NCBI GenBank assembly: GCA_033557465.1
Contig: CM066037.1
Span: 204,661,156-204,725,155, forward strand
Length of the DNA: 64,000 nucleotides
Source of the DNA: Ichthyophis bannanicus
Lineage: Eukaryota; Chordata; Amphibia; Gymnophiona; Ichthyophiidae
Direction of reading: 5' to 3'
Below the pieces are notes generated by a model. The model was not told the origin of the DNA, made no database searches, and saw nothing but the letters and a program-made list of their open reading frames with translations. Each line of letters starts with the position of its first letter. The first letter of the stretch is position 1. The translations under genes were made by a program, and so were the position numbers. Below, one piece after another: positions 19,621-29,162 of this stretch.

Positions 19621-21888
19621 TACCCCCCTGCTTAAGTTATTACGGACTGGTTTTACTGGTGAAACTTCTTCTCTACAGTCCGTAATACGGGAAAGTGCAT
19701 CCGCATTCTTGTGTAACTTCCCGGCACGATGTTCAACTTGGAAATCAAACGCCTGTAAGGCCATGTACCAGCGGGTCAACCTGGCATTGTGGTTCTTCAT
19801 TTGCTGCAACCACTTAAGTGGGGCATGGTCCGTGACCAACTGGAACTTTCTCCCTGTAAGGTAAAACCTTAACGCCTCCACTGACCACTTGATAGCCAAA
19901 CACTCTTTTTCTATCGTGGAATACTTTTGTTCAGCCAGTGATAACTTCCTGCTCAGGTACATCACAGGATGCTCCTCCCCATCATGGCACTGGGATAGGA
20001 CTGCTCCTAGCCCTACATCCGATGCATCGGTTTGAACCAGAAAGGGTTTCTTGAAGTCTACTCCTTTCAGTACCGGTCCTGTACACAATTTTTCTTTTAA
20101 TACTGAAAACGCTTTTTCAGCTTCTGGTGTCCACTTTATCTGGTTTGGACAATTCTTTCGCAGCATATCCGTGAAAATGGCACTTTTCTCTGCGAATTGC
20201 GGTATAAACCGGCGGTAGTATCCAATAAGTCCTAAGAAACTTCTTAGTTGTTTCTTGGTTGTTGGAGGAGGAAAATTCCTGATGCTATCTATTTTGCTTA
20301 ATAGCGGTTTAATTTTTCCTCTTCCCACTAGGTGGCCTAGGTATTTTACCTCCCTATTTGCAAAGGCACACTTCTTCGGGTTTAAAGTGATTCCCGCTTG
20401 CTTCATAGAGCACAAGACTGCCCTGATCCTCTTCAAATGCTCCGCCCAGGTGTTACTATGGATTATGACATCATCCATGTATGCAAAAGCATAACTTTGG
20501 TGGGGTCGAAGTACCTGATCCACTAACCTTTGGCAGGTAGCCGCTGCTCCATGCAGTCCGAAAGGCATCCTCCTGAACTGGAAAAGGCCAACGGGGGTGC
20601 TGAACGCAGTTTTCGGCTTCGACTCCCTGGTGAGCGGGATTTGCCAATATCCTTTTGTCATATCAAGGGTGGTTAAGTATTGAGCCTGTCCCAGCTGGTC
20701 TAGCAGCTCCTCAATTCTTGGCATTGGATATGCATCAAAAACTGATATGGCGTTTACCTGCCGGAAGTCAATACAAAATCTTAAGGATCCATCAGGCTTC
20801 GGCACCAGGACTATGGGGCTATTCCAGGGACTCTTTGACTCCTCTATTACCCCCATGTCCAACATCTCCTGGACTTGTGCCACTACCTCCTGTCTTTTGG
20901 CTTCAGGCAAGCGGTATGGCCTTTGACGAACCAATTTCCCAGGTGGAGTTATTATTTCATGGGCCACCAAATGGGTCTCCCCAGGTATGGGTGTCAACAC
21001 ATCTGGGAATTCCTTAAGCAACTTCCTAATTTCTTCCTGTTGTACCATTGTCAGGTCCTCACCTATTTGGGGCTCTGATTTCTCTTTACAATCAGATACC
21101 TGGGGTCCCAAATCTTCCTCTTCACTCACCTCCCTCTCTCGGGCACAGGTGGCAGCTAAGCTTTTAACCCCTTTGACATCAGTAGAACCAAAACCTTTGG
21201 CTCCACGTTCAGAATTCTCTAGGGATGTGACCTCCTCCACAGGTGGAAAACCCAGCCTCTCACAAATCAATTGGGCAATTTTGTCTCCTGTCTTCACATG
21301 ATACTCATTCTGTCCAAAGTTAAACAACAGAACTTTAATATTGCCCCTGTAATCGGGATCAATTACTCCCGCACCCACATCGATGAAATATTTAAGGGCT
21401 AATCCGGACCTTGGGGCTACTCTCCCATAACATCCAATTGGTATTTCCACTTGGAGACCGGTGTCAACCAGGGCTCTCCCTTGGCTAGGTACAATCACAT
21501 TTTCTATGCTGCACAGGTCAAACCCAGCAGACTGAGGGGTTGCCCGCCTAGGAGCTTGGGCCTTCTCAGAGACCTTATGGTACTTTAGGACGAATATCTG
21601 CTTTGGGGTAGCTTGGTCTTCTGGACGCTTAACCATCTTTTTAGCTGGGGTCTGAGGACTTCCAAATAAAGGCCCGGGAGCTACTACCATTAAACCTTCT
21701 CCCTCCTTTTTTCCTAGTCCTTCCACTAGACCCTGCTTAAATCTTGGCCAGTCTCTTCCTAGAACCAAATCAAAGGGTAGCCTAGGCACCACTGCTAACA
21801 GGATTTCCTCTTGTTTCCCTAGGCACTTAACCTTTAGCCTATAGGTGGGATATGATGATGCAGCACCATGAATGCATCTGATGTGAAC
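18685..21888 (-). CDS. Gypsy Pol: protease end, dUTPase, RT, RNase H, LTR-encoded tail
   Basis: Open from just after the TAA; the first ATG is 21792. Protease C-terminus: PFDLVLGRDW. All five dUTPase motifs follow: PQSAGFDL, GRVAPRSGLA, GAGVIDPDYRG, GDKIAQLI and RGAKGFGSTD, an enzyme that removes dUTP. RT: VLVPKPDGSLRFCIDFRQVN, YLTTLDMTKGYWQIPL, MPFGLHGAAATCQR, and the active site FAYMDDVIIHS. RNase H: FLVQTDASDVGLGAVLSQ, STIEKECLAI, LVTDHAPLKW, HKNADALSR. Only about 25 residues later comes the purine tract, so the integrase is absent. The frame then runs about 310 codons into the 3' LTR (charged, Arg-rich) and ends ETIYMDCSLSKCYC. Very well preserved, hence probably young. Confidence 0.9.
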   Translation of the reverse strand, partial: VHIRCIHGAASSYPTYRLKVKCLGKQEEILLAVVPRLPFDLVLGRDWPRFKQGLVEGLGKKEGEGLMVVAPGPLFGSPQTPAKKMVKRPEDQATPKQIFVLKYHKVSEKAQAPRRATPQSAGFDLCSIENVIVPSQGRALVDTGLQVEIPIGCYGRVAPRSGLALKYFIDVGAGVIDPDYRGNIKVLLFNFGQNEYHVKTGDKIAQLICERLGFPPVEEVTSLENSERGAKGFGSTDVKGVKSLAATCAREREVSEEEDLGPQVSDCKEKSEPQIGEDLTMVQQEEIRKLLKEFPDVLTPIPGETHLVAHEIITPPGKLVRQRPYRLPEAKRQEVVAQVQEMLDMGVIEESKSPWNSPIVLVPKPDGSLRFCIDFRQVNAISVFDAYPMPRIEELLDQLGQAQYLTTLDMTKGYWQIPLTRESKPKTAFSTPVGLFQFRRMPFGLHGAAATCQRLVDQVLRPHQSYAFAYMDDVIIHSNTWAEHLKRIRAVLCSMKQAGITLNPKKCAFANREVKYLGHLVGRGKIKPLLSKIDSIRNFPPPTTKKQLRSFLGLIGYYRRFIPQFAEKSAIFTDMLRKNCPNQIKWTPEAEKAFSVLKEKLCTGPVLKGVDFKKPFLVQTDASDVGLGAVLSQCHDGEEHPVMYLSRKLSLAEQKYSTIEKECLAIKWSVEALRFYLTGRKFQLVTDHAPLKWLQQMKNHNARLTRWYMALQAFDFQVEHRAGKLHKNADALSRITDCREEVSPVKPVRNNLSRGVCDKEAYHSSGRSYRKDDVTLNKQPVSSGRSEKTEFSHKRLPVPECTRFPAAMRGAEVRECVCNQESYEVIPKHSSQRAGPDSTQLRCVREQHTLEQDKNRAYSSDKGYRGRKRYRDSNGYKHQYHLEKQKPSQADRERRKLSGRKRRKAIGRSGRFQGSTHTGRYSKSQQSPLDWIQPEEWSGRDRNHQWLPGREKTACGRDFQTKARRYVREDPVSRDQDWKAGHQNWITYWPGYTERNNDSRRGSGMNTDPDPIYNREWQQGNKHSHDSALMKDSSVPMYDIDPMIVDAGGNTADETIYMDCSLSKCYC

Positions 21889-22983
21889 TTAGCTTTCAGG
21901 GGTTCTAGGCACAAATCTTTCTTGGGCCTCTATCCTCTTCCAAAGCCTTTTTGACATCATACTCTGGTCTGCCCCAGAGTCTAATAATGCATTTGTGGTA
22001 ATTCCTTGCACATCAACCATCAAAAGAAATCCTTCCTTGGGCTGTTTTAAATCCAGACCCATTAAACTAGTGTGTGTCTGGCATCTCTTCTCTAAGTGTC
22101 CCACTTTTCCACACTTGAAACATTTCTTTCTATTCCACTGTCTCATCTGGTTTGATACAGTACATTCATTGTCAGAAACATTCTTAATTATTCTCTTTTC
22201 TGATACAGCACATCTAGCCTCAGCATCCATCTTTAGAGGGCCACCCATTCTATGGCAAGCCTGCGTGGCTTCCAAGAATCTCTCTGCTAGCATGGTTGCC
22301 TCTCCAAGATTTTGGCAATTTTGCTGTATAAGAAAAACATTCAAATCTTTAGGTACCCCAAGCATAAATTGTTCCAGCATTATAATATCTAATAACATTT
22401 CTACTGTCTTTTGCTCAGGCTCCAACCATTTTACAGCTAGACTTCTAATTCTCTGACTCAGAGCCCTGGGTGTCTCACCCACTTTCAATGTAACAGCTCT
22501 AAACATTCGCCTATACTCTGAAATAGACAACCCTAGGCGATCTCTAATAGCTGCCTTTACATCCTTATAAATCAAAGCCTGGGCTGCTGGCATTGCTCTG
22601 TAAGCTGCTAGTGCCTCACCAGTTAATGAGGCTGCCAGCCTTACTGCCCACTGGGTCTCTGGCCATGCTAAAGCCTGTGCCACTCTTTCAAAAGACTCTA
22701 GAAAATCATCAACATTATCTTCTGGAGTTAATTTCCCAAAATTAAATGCCCCAATCCCTTGATTGAGTCCCACAGTGTTCACATGTGGTGTACCAGTACT
22801 AACTGCTGGTCTTGCATCTGTTCCACTTTGGCTCTGCAGCTGAACTAGAGCTTGCACCAGATCAAGCACTGGTTTCTGCTGTTCCATTAAGGCCTTCATA
22901 GCAGTGTCCTGGGCCTGCTGTGATAGCTCCTGCTGCTTGCAAAATTGGGCTGCCATCCACTGAGCCATCTCCCTCGGATCCAT
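21889..22983 (-). CDS. Gypsy Gag with start of protease
   Basis: I place the start at the ATG of MDPREMAQWMAAQFCKQQE (22983) rather than the upstream in-frame ATG at 23037, which adds a phenylalanine run. Capsid-like helical sequence (for example FLESFERVAQALAWPETQWA, the SCAN/Gag-like fold seen in gypsy elements) is followed by a CCHC zinc knuckle, CFKCGKVGHLEKRC, for RNA binding. Then the retropepsin active site ALLDSGADQSMM appears near 21960. The frame meets TAA at 21889-21891, and the same frame continues beyond it, so Gag, protease and Pol were one polyprotein. The TAA may be a mutation or a readthrough stop; only the former is typical for this group. Confidence 0.85.
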   Translation of the reverse strand: MDPREMAQWMAAQFCKQQELSQQAQDTAMKALMEQQKPVLDLVQALVQLQSQSGTDARPAVSTGTPHVNTVGLNQGIGAFNFGKLTPEDNVDDFLESFERVAQALAWPETQWAVRLAASLTGEALAAYRAMPAAQALIYKDVKAAIRDRLGLSISEYRRMFRAVTLKVGETPRALSQRIRSLAVKWLEPEQKTVEMLLDIIMLEQFMLGVPKDLNVFLIQQNCQNLGEATMLAERFLEATQACHRMGGPLKMDAEARCAVSEKRIIKNVSDNECTVSNQMRQWNRKKCFKCGKVGHLEKRCQTHTSLMGLDLKQPKEGFLLMVDVQGITTNALLDSGADQSMMSKRLWKRIEAQERFVPRTPES

Positions 22984-23195
22984 CTTGACCCCTGCAAGAA
23001 AAGAGAAAAAGAAAAACCAAAGAGCAGCACCTTCCAACCAGGTGTGTTTTTTTTTTTTTTTTTAACTTTTTTTTTTTTCAATTACCCCCTGTGCTTACAC
23101 ACATCCACCACTAGACATGCCCAGGTAGATATCAGTCTAGATCACCAGCCAAAAGATTGTCCCCTCTGTTAGAAAATGACTTGGGGAGAGGCCTA

Positions 23196-25190
23196 CAAAT
23201 CTGGGCTTCTAAATTTGGAGCACTCTTGCTTCGGACACTGTATCGATGGCATCCACTTTGTCGAGGGCCTCATCATCCTCCAATGGATCTTGGGTATCTT
23301 TGAAGTCCAAGCACAAGGATGCATCGAAGTCTGACAATATCTCTAGGGGAAGATCTTGCTCTGGCATTGAGACCCCTTGGGTGTTGCCTTGGAGGCAGAT
23401 CAGCCTGCTAAACAACCCCTGTGGAAGGCCCTGTCCTCCAAAGCCATCGAGGGGCCCGGGATGCTCCCAAGGCCTCGACCTCTGGTGAACTACTGATGCC
23501 ATTCTCTGAGATGGTAGCACAAATGCTCATTACCGATACCCAAGCATCCAGCAACCTCAATAGACCAGCGCATACTGGCCATCGAGCGGAGCTTGGCAGC
23601 CCTCCTTGCAGCCTCTGTACTGATGAAACCCTTGGCTACTTTGTCGATACCGATTACAGTACAGACATTGACACTGGTTCTGTGCATGATATCAGGGCTG
23701 CTGCAGATGACATTGACATTGCTCCTACTCATGCCCTCTCTTGAAACTTTTACCGATACTAGTGCCAAACCCAAGCGATTTACTGAGACCGATACCTTGT
23801 AGCATCGGTACTGGCATCTAGCTTCCAGCAAACACTGTGTCTGTTGATACTTTGAGTCCCCTGATTCCGATTCCTCTGTTTCTGATGTGGAGTCAGTCAA
23901 TTCACGGGTCCTTCAGGACCTTCCTTTGGACCCTTCCCTGCATCAACAGCGACGCATGTTGCTTTTGGAAGACATAGCCTTCCAGGAATTCATGCGAGAT
24001 CTAGCCAAGGATCTCTCTATCATGGTAACATTGGAGAAGGAGCCAAGGGCAGAGGAATTTGAGATCCTCCAATACCCAACAGCACCCAAAGAGGCAGCCA
24101 CCTTACTGGTGCATCACATTCTTCATGACCTTATGCTGCGTCTGTGGGAGACGCCTCTCAGTCTTACCTCAAAACCAACGTCTTGATACTTTGCATCGTG
24201 TACCGTAGTGTCCCAGCTTCCAAAAGCCACAGCTTCCCCACCACTCCATGGTGGCTGAATCGGTGATAAGCCAAATCAAAAGCTTGAAGACTCACTCCTC
24301 TAATCCTCTAGCTAGAGAATTGATTATTCTCAACACCTTTGGGTGTCAATGCTTTCAAGCATCCATGATCTAGGCTAGGATTAACTCCTATATCCTCTAT
24401 ATGGGAGTGTTCCTGAAAGGTCTCCAGGGATCTCGAGGCCTTTGCCCTTCTACTCCCAGATGACAAAAGGGCAGATTATCTTGCCTAGTAAGCATAGCCA
24501 AAATGTTTCAAAGTTTGTCAATAGGGCTACCTTCGATGCCTTTGAATGCACAAACAGGGCCTCAGCAATATGCATTGGTGCATATTGAATTGCTTGGCTT
24601 AAAGCCTCAGATCTTGAACAGCGGGTTCAAGATAAGCTGGGAAACGCACCTTGCACAGGGGAAAACCACTTTTGCAAAGATTGGCAAGATAAGGCCTCTC
24701 AGAGACAGAAAATACCACTTTAAAGAGATTGTCCACTGTAACAACTGACCCTACTAGGAAAAAGACAACTGCAAAGAAGTCTTTCTACAATAAGAAGAAA
24801 TTCTTCTCTTCTCCTACTTCTCAATACCAGGGTCAGGCCCCACAGAAGAGGCAGCAGCCTCCTAAGCAACAAAAGAAGCCATAGGTACCTAAATCTTAAC
24901 CATCTCCGCAATCACAGTCTGCGCCTGGTTTTTGACTCTTTCCTAGCAAACATTGCCACCCTACCTCTGGAAGACCCCCACCCCCTCCATATAGCAGGCA
25001 GACTGTGTCACTATGTCCACAGATGGCACCACAGAGCAGTGGACACACACCATCGTCCAGAAAGGGTACAGGCTTCATCTACGAACTCTGCCCCCCTCCA
25101 CTTTCACGGGGGAATATCAAATACAACCCCCACATGCTGCTCTCTTACAGGATGGAGATGTTCTCTCTTCTGTCTCAGGGCACCATAGAA
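23196..25190 (+). pseudogene. DIRS-C gag and pol start, degraded
   Basis: GTATCGATGGCATCCACTTT at 23239 aligns with the gag region of DIRS-B at about 48500. A recognisable block at 23887-24186 (FQEFMRDLAKDLSIMVTLEK, LHDLMLRLWETPL) matches Gag of B (49140-49330) and F (63290-63480). Between these, stops and indels occur in all frames. The C-terminal basic region (TARKKTTAKKSFYNKKKFF in the right frame) is at about 24745-24800. The start of RT (QGTIED) is at 25170-25190, where CR1-a interrupts. No intact product. Confidence 0.7.
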
Positions 25191-25467
25191 GATAGAAACG
25201 TGTCAATAGAAAAAGACCACATGGCCTATCTAGTCTGTCCTTCCATATCAACAACTACAACAGTCCCCTTTATTCCTTTAGAGAGCCTCTGTGTTTGTCC
25301 CATGCTTTTTTGAATTCAGATACTGTCCTTATCTCTACCACCTCCACTGGGAGACTATTCCATGGATCCCCCACACTTTCCGTAAAAAAATATTTCCGCA
25401 TATCACTACTGAATCTATCCCCTTTAACCCTCATCCCATGTCCCCTCATAGCGGAACTTGCTTTCAG

Positions 25468-26621
25468 TCAAAAGAGGCTCTCCTCCTGTACATTTATGCC
25501 ATGGTGGTATTTAAACATCTCAATCATATCACCTATATCCCGCCTTTCCTCTAAGGTGTACATATTAAGATCCTTAAGTCTGTCCTCATATGCTTTATAA
25601 TGAAGACCACTAACCATTTTAGTATCCACCCTCTGTACTGACTCCCTTTGAAGGTGCTGTCTCCAGAATTGCACACAATACTCCAAATGAGGTTGCACCA
25701 AAAACTTATACAGAGGCACTATCACCTCCTTTCTTCTGCTGGCCATTCCTTTCTCTATGCACCTAAGCATCCTTCTAGCTTTTACTGTCGCCTTTTCTAC
25801 CAGTTTAGCTACTTTAGGATCATCAGACATAACCATGCTGAAGTCCCACTCTTCTTTAGTGGACAAAAGTACTTTACCCCCTATACTATATTGCTCCCTT
25901 GGATTGCTGCAGCTCAAATGCATGACCTTGCATTTTTTAACATTAAATCCCAGTTGCCAAATTCTAGACCATTCTTCAAACTTAGCTAGATCCCTCATGT
26001 TATCTACACCTTCCTGGGTGTCTAGTCTATTGCAGATTTTGGTATAATTCGCAAAGAGGCAAACCTTACCCGACATCCCTTCCGCTATATCACTAACAAA
26101 GATGTTAAAAAGAATTGGAACAAGGACAGATCCCTGGGGCACACCACTGGTAACTTCCTTCTCCTCAGAGTGAGCTCCATTTATTTTATTTTATTTACAT
26201 TCTCTTATATACCGTGCTATTCTGCATCAGTGCGGTTTACATTGAACAAACTGAAATTACATTGAACAGGGCATTATAACTTGGAGATAACTATTTACAG
26301 GGAACATGGGCTATGGAGGGTTAAGTGGCTTGCCCAAGACCACAAGGAGCACCTGTGGGACTAGAAACCCCAGTCCTTCTGGCCCAAGGTTGCTGTCCTC
26401 TAGTGGGATTTGAACCCCCGACCTTCCGGCCTGAAGTACCTTGCCCCAACCACTAGGCCACTCCTCCACTCCTGTACCTGTACCATTTGTTGCCTCCCAC
26501 TCAACCAATTTCTAACCCAAGCAGTAACTTTAGGGTCCATCCCTAGGATGCTCAGTTTGTTTATAAGTCGCCTTTGAGGAACGGTGTCAAAGGCTTTACT
26601 GAAATCTAAATGTCCTAACAT
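25468..26621 (-). pseudogene. CR1-a reverse transcriptase
   Basis: Upstream of the SINE (26480-26621): LDFSKAFDTVPQRRLINKL (catalytic Asp) and VTAWVRNWLSGRQQMVQVQ. Downstream (25468-26142): MPQGSVLVPILFNIFVSDIA, then CLFANYTKICNR, where the FADD active site of CR1 has become FANY. KCKVMHLSCSNPREQYSIGG and LVQPHLEYCVQFWRQHLQRE follow, and the classic CR1 C-terminus LEERRDIGDMIEMFKYHHGI. The loss of both active-site aspartates shows it cannot polymerise. Related copies: 38233-40660 and 54825-56040. Confidence 0.85.
26178..26471 (-). mobile_element. tRNA-derived SINE with L2-like tail (minus copy)
   Basis: Minus copy of the SINE at 34205-34508. Plus strand starts TTTATTTTATTTTATTTACA and TATACCGTGCTATTCTGCAT, the complement of the L2 tail, and ends with AACCACTAGGCCACTCCTCC, the complement of the A box. 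It lies inside CR1-a. Confidence 0.85.
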
Positions 26622-26625
26622 CCCA

Positions 26626-27192
26626 ACAGGGAATGGGTTTCTACTCTCTGTACTTTCTCATTCCAAAGAAAACTGGAGGATACAGACCCATTCTGGACCT
26701 CAGAAGCCTCAACAAGTTTCTAGTCCATGAAAAATTCAAGATCTCTCTCGGGACTCTTCGTCCCTACCTCCAGAGTCAGGACTGGCTCTGTTCTCTTGCT
26801 CTAAAAGAAGTGTACACACACATCTTCATCCATCCAGGACACAGGAAATATCTATACTTCACTTTTCAAGGAAAACATTATCAATACAGATTCGTTCCCT
26901 TTGGACTCTCCTCTGCCCCAAGAGTCTTCACAAAATGCATGGCGGTCGTAGCCACATATCTAAGATCTCTGGGGATATTCATCTCCCTGTCTTAAACGAC
27001 TGGCTAATAAAAGCAGACACCTCCTAAGAGGTACTGCTTTCCTTGCATCATACCATCACAGTACTACAACACTTGGGATCTGTGATAAACTTGCCAAAAT
27101 CCCAGCTCACTCCAATTCAAAAGCTAGAGTTCATCGGAGCCCTACTAGACACCTAGCAGCTCAGGGCATTTCTGCCCCTGCTCCATTGTGTC
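26626..27192 (+). pseudogene. DIRS-C reverse transcriptase part
   Basis: Frame 26633-26995 carries MGFYSLYFLIPKKTGGYRPI, LDLRSLNKFL, then DWLCSLALKEVYTHIFIHPG, where the first catalytic Asp of 'SLDLKDAY' is Ala. PFGLSSAPRVFTKCMAVVAT follows. The active-site YLDDWL has been destroyed by a stop and shift (CTGTCTTAAACGACTGGCTA at about 26988). The C-terminal part continues at 27000-27192 in other frames until the CR1-d insertion. Confidence 0.8.
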
Positions 27193-27606
27193 TGTGTATA
27201 AGAACATAAGATATGCCATACTGGGTCAGACCAAGGTCCATCAAGCCCAGTATCCTGTTTCCAACAGTGGCCAATCTAGGTCATACATATCTAGCAGTTT
27301 CCCCAAAAGACACAGGTTCTGCAATGCTTGTACTGGGTCAAGCATTGATATCCTGGGTCCCTTCTTAATAATGATTTATGGACCTTTCCTCCAGGAACTT
27401 GTCCAAACCTTTTTTAAACCCAGCTACACTTAACAGCCTTTACTACATCCTCCGGTAACAAATTCCAGAGTTTGATTACACGTTGAGTGAAAAAATATTT
27501 TCTTTTATTAGTCTTAAATAGTTTACCCTGTAGCTTCATTGCATATCCCCTAGTCTTTCTATATTCTGATAACGTAAACAGTAGATCTACGTTTACCCGT
27601 GTACTT
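27193..27606 (-). mobile_element. CR1-like LINE 3' fragment (CR1-d)
   Basis: The plus strand begins ATAAGAACATAAGATATGCC ATACTGGGTCAGACC, a 3' LINE end that recurs at 33431-33555. Minus-strand coding sequence ends the CR1 ORF2: GYAMKLQGKLFKTNKRKYFF, TQRVIKLWNLLPEDVVKAVK. It is short and 5'-truncated, inserted in the RT of DIRS-C (host sequence resumes TCCCAGATGGTCCTACAAGA). Confidence 0.8.
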
Positions 27607-27749
27607 GTACTAGTGTCCCAGATGGTCCTACAAGAACATCTGACCGCCCGAGAGATGCTGCAGCCCCTTGGGCACATGTTGTTTCATATGCCCGACTACA
27701 TATGTGAGGTCCACCAAGGGAGCACCAAACCACGTAAAGAACAGAACCC

Positions 27750-28224
27750 AGTCTAAAACTTGTGATAAACCAGGAAGGATTCTTTATTATTGTATTGCAC
27801 ATACATTAGCTCACCAGCCCGACACGAGCCGTGTTTCGATCAATCTTCGTCAGGGGCTTCTGGTGTGCTGCATCCATAATATATAAATAATTAAAAACAT
27901 AAATAACATCACAACTCAACATGTTTAAACAGAAATATGAATATAACCATAAAATAGTAAATAATTAAAAACCATATATAAACCATGTATAAAACCGGGC
28001 ATTACTCACATAAAACCATATAACTAGTGTGACATACATGGATAAAAAATAATTTATCATAGATAATCAATAAAATAAAATAAAGGATTCTTGAAAGGAT
28101 GTTCTAATACTGTACCTTAATTAGTTGATATTTCTATTATGATGACTTTACTAAAACAAAACAGAAACATATGACCATTTGAACTTGCTATGTCAACAGG
28201 AAAGGACTTATAAACAATTAAATA
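27750..28224 (-). repeat. Penelope-like element left arm
   Basis: Reverse complement of the right arm, from CAGTCTAAAAC...ATAAACCAGGAAGG to GGACTTATAAACAATTAA. A/T-rich except for the ribozyme-like core at about 27797-27850. The arms differ by scattered substitutions and small gaps, so they have not been recently homogenised. Confidence 0.85.
27797..27850 (-). ncRNA. Hammerhead-ribozyme-like motif (left arm)
   Basis: On the minus strand the sequence reads CCAGAAGCCCCTGACGAAG then ATTGATCGAAACACGGCTCG then TGTCGGGCTGGTGAGC. The elements are the same as in the right-arm copy at 29522-29574: CUGACGA, GAAA and a GUC cleavage site, with pairing helices I and III. Opposite in orientation to the other copy. 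Confidence 0.5.
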
Positions 28225-28261
28225 CATCCATACTAAATCGATCATACACTCTTTCCTGTGT

Positions 28262-28470
28262 TAAAATCAGGAGCCGAAGTGAGGCGGCCGGAGTGAGTGA
28301 GAACAAGGGGGGATTTGCCTATTATTTCATCTGTTCCTCCAGTGAATAGATTTACACACTCATGAGTAGTTGAAAGTCAGTGATTAGAATTTATTGAGTG
28401 TGTAAATCTATTCACTGGAGGAACAGATTTATTGAGTGTGTAAATCTATTCACTTCGGCTCCTGATTTTA
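28262..28470. repeat. Nested inverted repeats inside the Penelope-like element
   Basis: AAAATCAGGAGCCGAAGTG (28265) pairs with CACTTCGGCTCCTGATTTTA (28451). Inside it, CTGTTCCTCCAGTGAATAGA (about 28330) pairs with TCTATTCACTGGAGGAACAG (about 28408). The unit ATTGAGTGTGTAAATCTATT is also directly repeated at 28391 and 28431. The RNA could fold into a long hairpin just upstream of the reading frame. Confidence 0.8.
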
Positions 28471-28494
28471 GAAGAAGATTACAAAACTGGATAT

Positions 28495-29142
28495 GTGTAC
28501 TATTGGTGCAGAAAAACAGAAAATGAAAGGATTTGGGTTAAAAAAAGACCATCCATATCTGATCATAAAGATAATGACAGAGAAGAAGTGTATAGAGAGG
28601 GATCCTTGGAACATAAGAAAAAAAGGAGTCGGAGTGAGTCAGTGGATAATTTGGATGGATCAGCATCCTTATTCTCCACCCAAGAGAAACCTAAATCTCA
28701 GAATACAAAAGATAATGGTAATAATAAAAAGAAGAATTCACATTTTTTCAATATGGATGTGCTATGGAAAGGGGGCGGCAGAGATGGTTCACGGACCCGC
28801 CGAGGAGGGAAAGAACAAGATCAATATTACAATCAAATAAGAGAGCCAGCATACAATCAGCAATTTCCACAAAGAGGACGGGGGAGGGGCCGAGGTCGGG
28901 GTGTGGACGAGGGACAGGTCCAGAGAATGGAGAGATTAAGTGTTTCTGTAGAAAATAATGTTATAAATATTTCTGAATATGTTTTAACTGATGATGAATT
29001 ATCAGTTCTAAATAAGGGCCTGTCATTCGTGCCTGTTAGGACCCTTGACCCATTTGAGATTGAGATTGACCTTTATACTCCGGCTCCTAATTTTAGTATA
29101 GTTTTTAATATAGTTTTTAATATAGTGTTAAAAATTAATTGA
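28495..29142 (+). CDS. Penelope-like element ORF, N-terminal part only
   Basis: 215 residues from MYYWCRKTENERIWVKKR. The middle is basic, with Gly-Arg repeats (GRGRGRGRGVDEGQVQRM), consistent with nucleic-acid binding. Residues about 150-195 read VINISEYVLTDDELSVLNKG then LSFVPVRTLDPFEIEIDL. This 'Lt.dE.svL.kGLsFvP' block precedes the RT in Penelope-like proteins of vertebrates. Straight after it the frame leaves the family sequence (TPAPNFSIVFNIVFNI), so RT and endonuclease have been deleted. The frame is open up to that point. Confidence 0.7.
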   Translation: MYYWCRKTENERIWVKKRPSISDHKDNDREEVYREGSLEHKKKRSRSESVDNLDGSASLFSTQEKPKSQNTKDNGNNKKKNSHFFNMDVLWKGGGRDGSRTRRGGKEQDQYYNQIREPAYNQQFPQRGRGRGRGRGVDEGQVQRMERLSVSVENNVINISEYVLTDDELSVLNKGLSFVPVRTLDPFEIEIDLYTPAPNFSIVFNIVFNIVLKIN

Positions 29143-29162
29143 ATATGCATGAGGAAGATTGT

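Larger units (their letters stand above)
18078..23195 (-). mobile_element. Ty3/gypsy retrotransposon lacking integrase and 5' LTR
   Basis: Minus-strand element: leader with T-rich runs (plus strand 23047-23082), gag-pro, dUTPase-RT-RNase H, a purine tract (AGCAGGGGGGTA, about 19621-19632) and a 3' LTR at 18078-19620. There is no integrase domain between RNase H and the LTR, and no 5' LTR can be seen before DIRS-C sequence begins near 23196. Gag through RNase H is one reading frame broken by a single TAA. It abuts the hAT remnant on the left. Confidence 0.85.
25191..26625 (-). mobile_element. CR1-clade LINE (CR1-a) with SINE inside
   Basis: Minus-strand, 5'-truncated CR1 inserted in the RT of DIRS-C; DIRS sequence resumes at 26626 (CAACAGGGAATGGGTTTCTA). 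The 3' end near 25195-25260 (CATGGCCTATCTAGTCTGTC) is shared with CR1-b at 40590-40660. The tRNA-SINE at 26178-26471 splits its RT between WLSGRQQMVQVQ and the GVPQGS block. Confidence 0.85.

Noticed and set aside
23209..23900. Minus-strand open frames (103 and 136 residues) and similar ones at 48546-49141
   Set aside because: They are antisense shadows of DIRS gag, whose plus-strand match to the other DIRS copies is clear.
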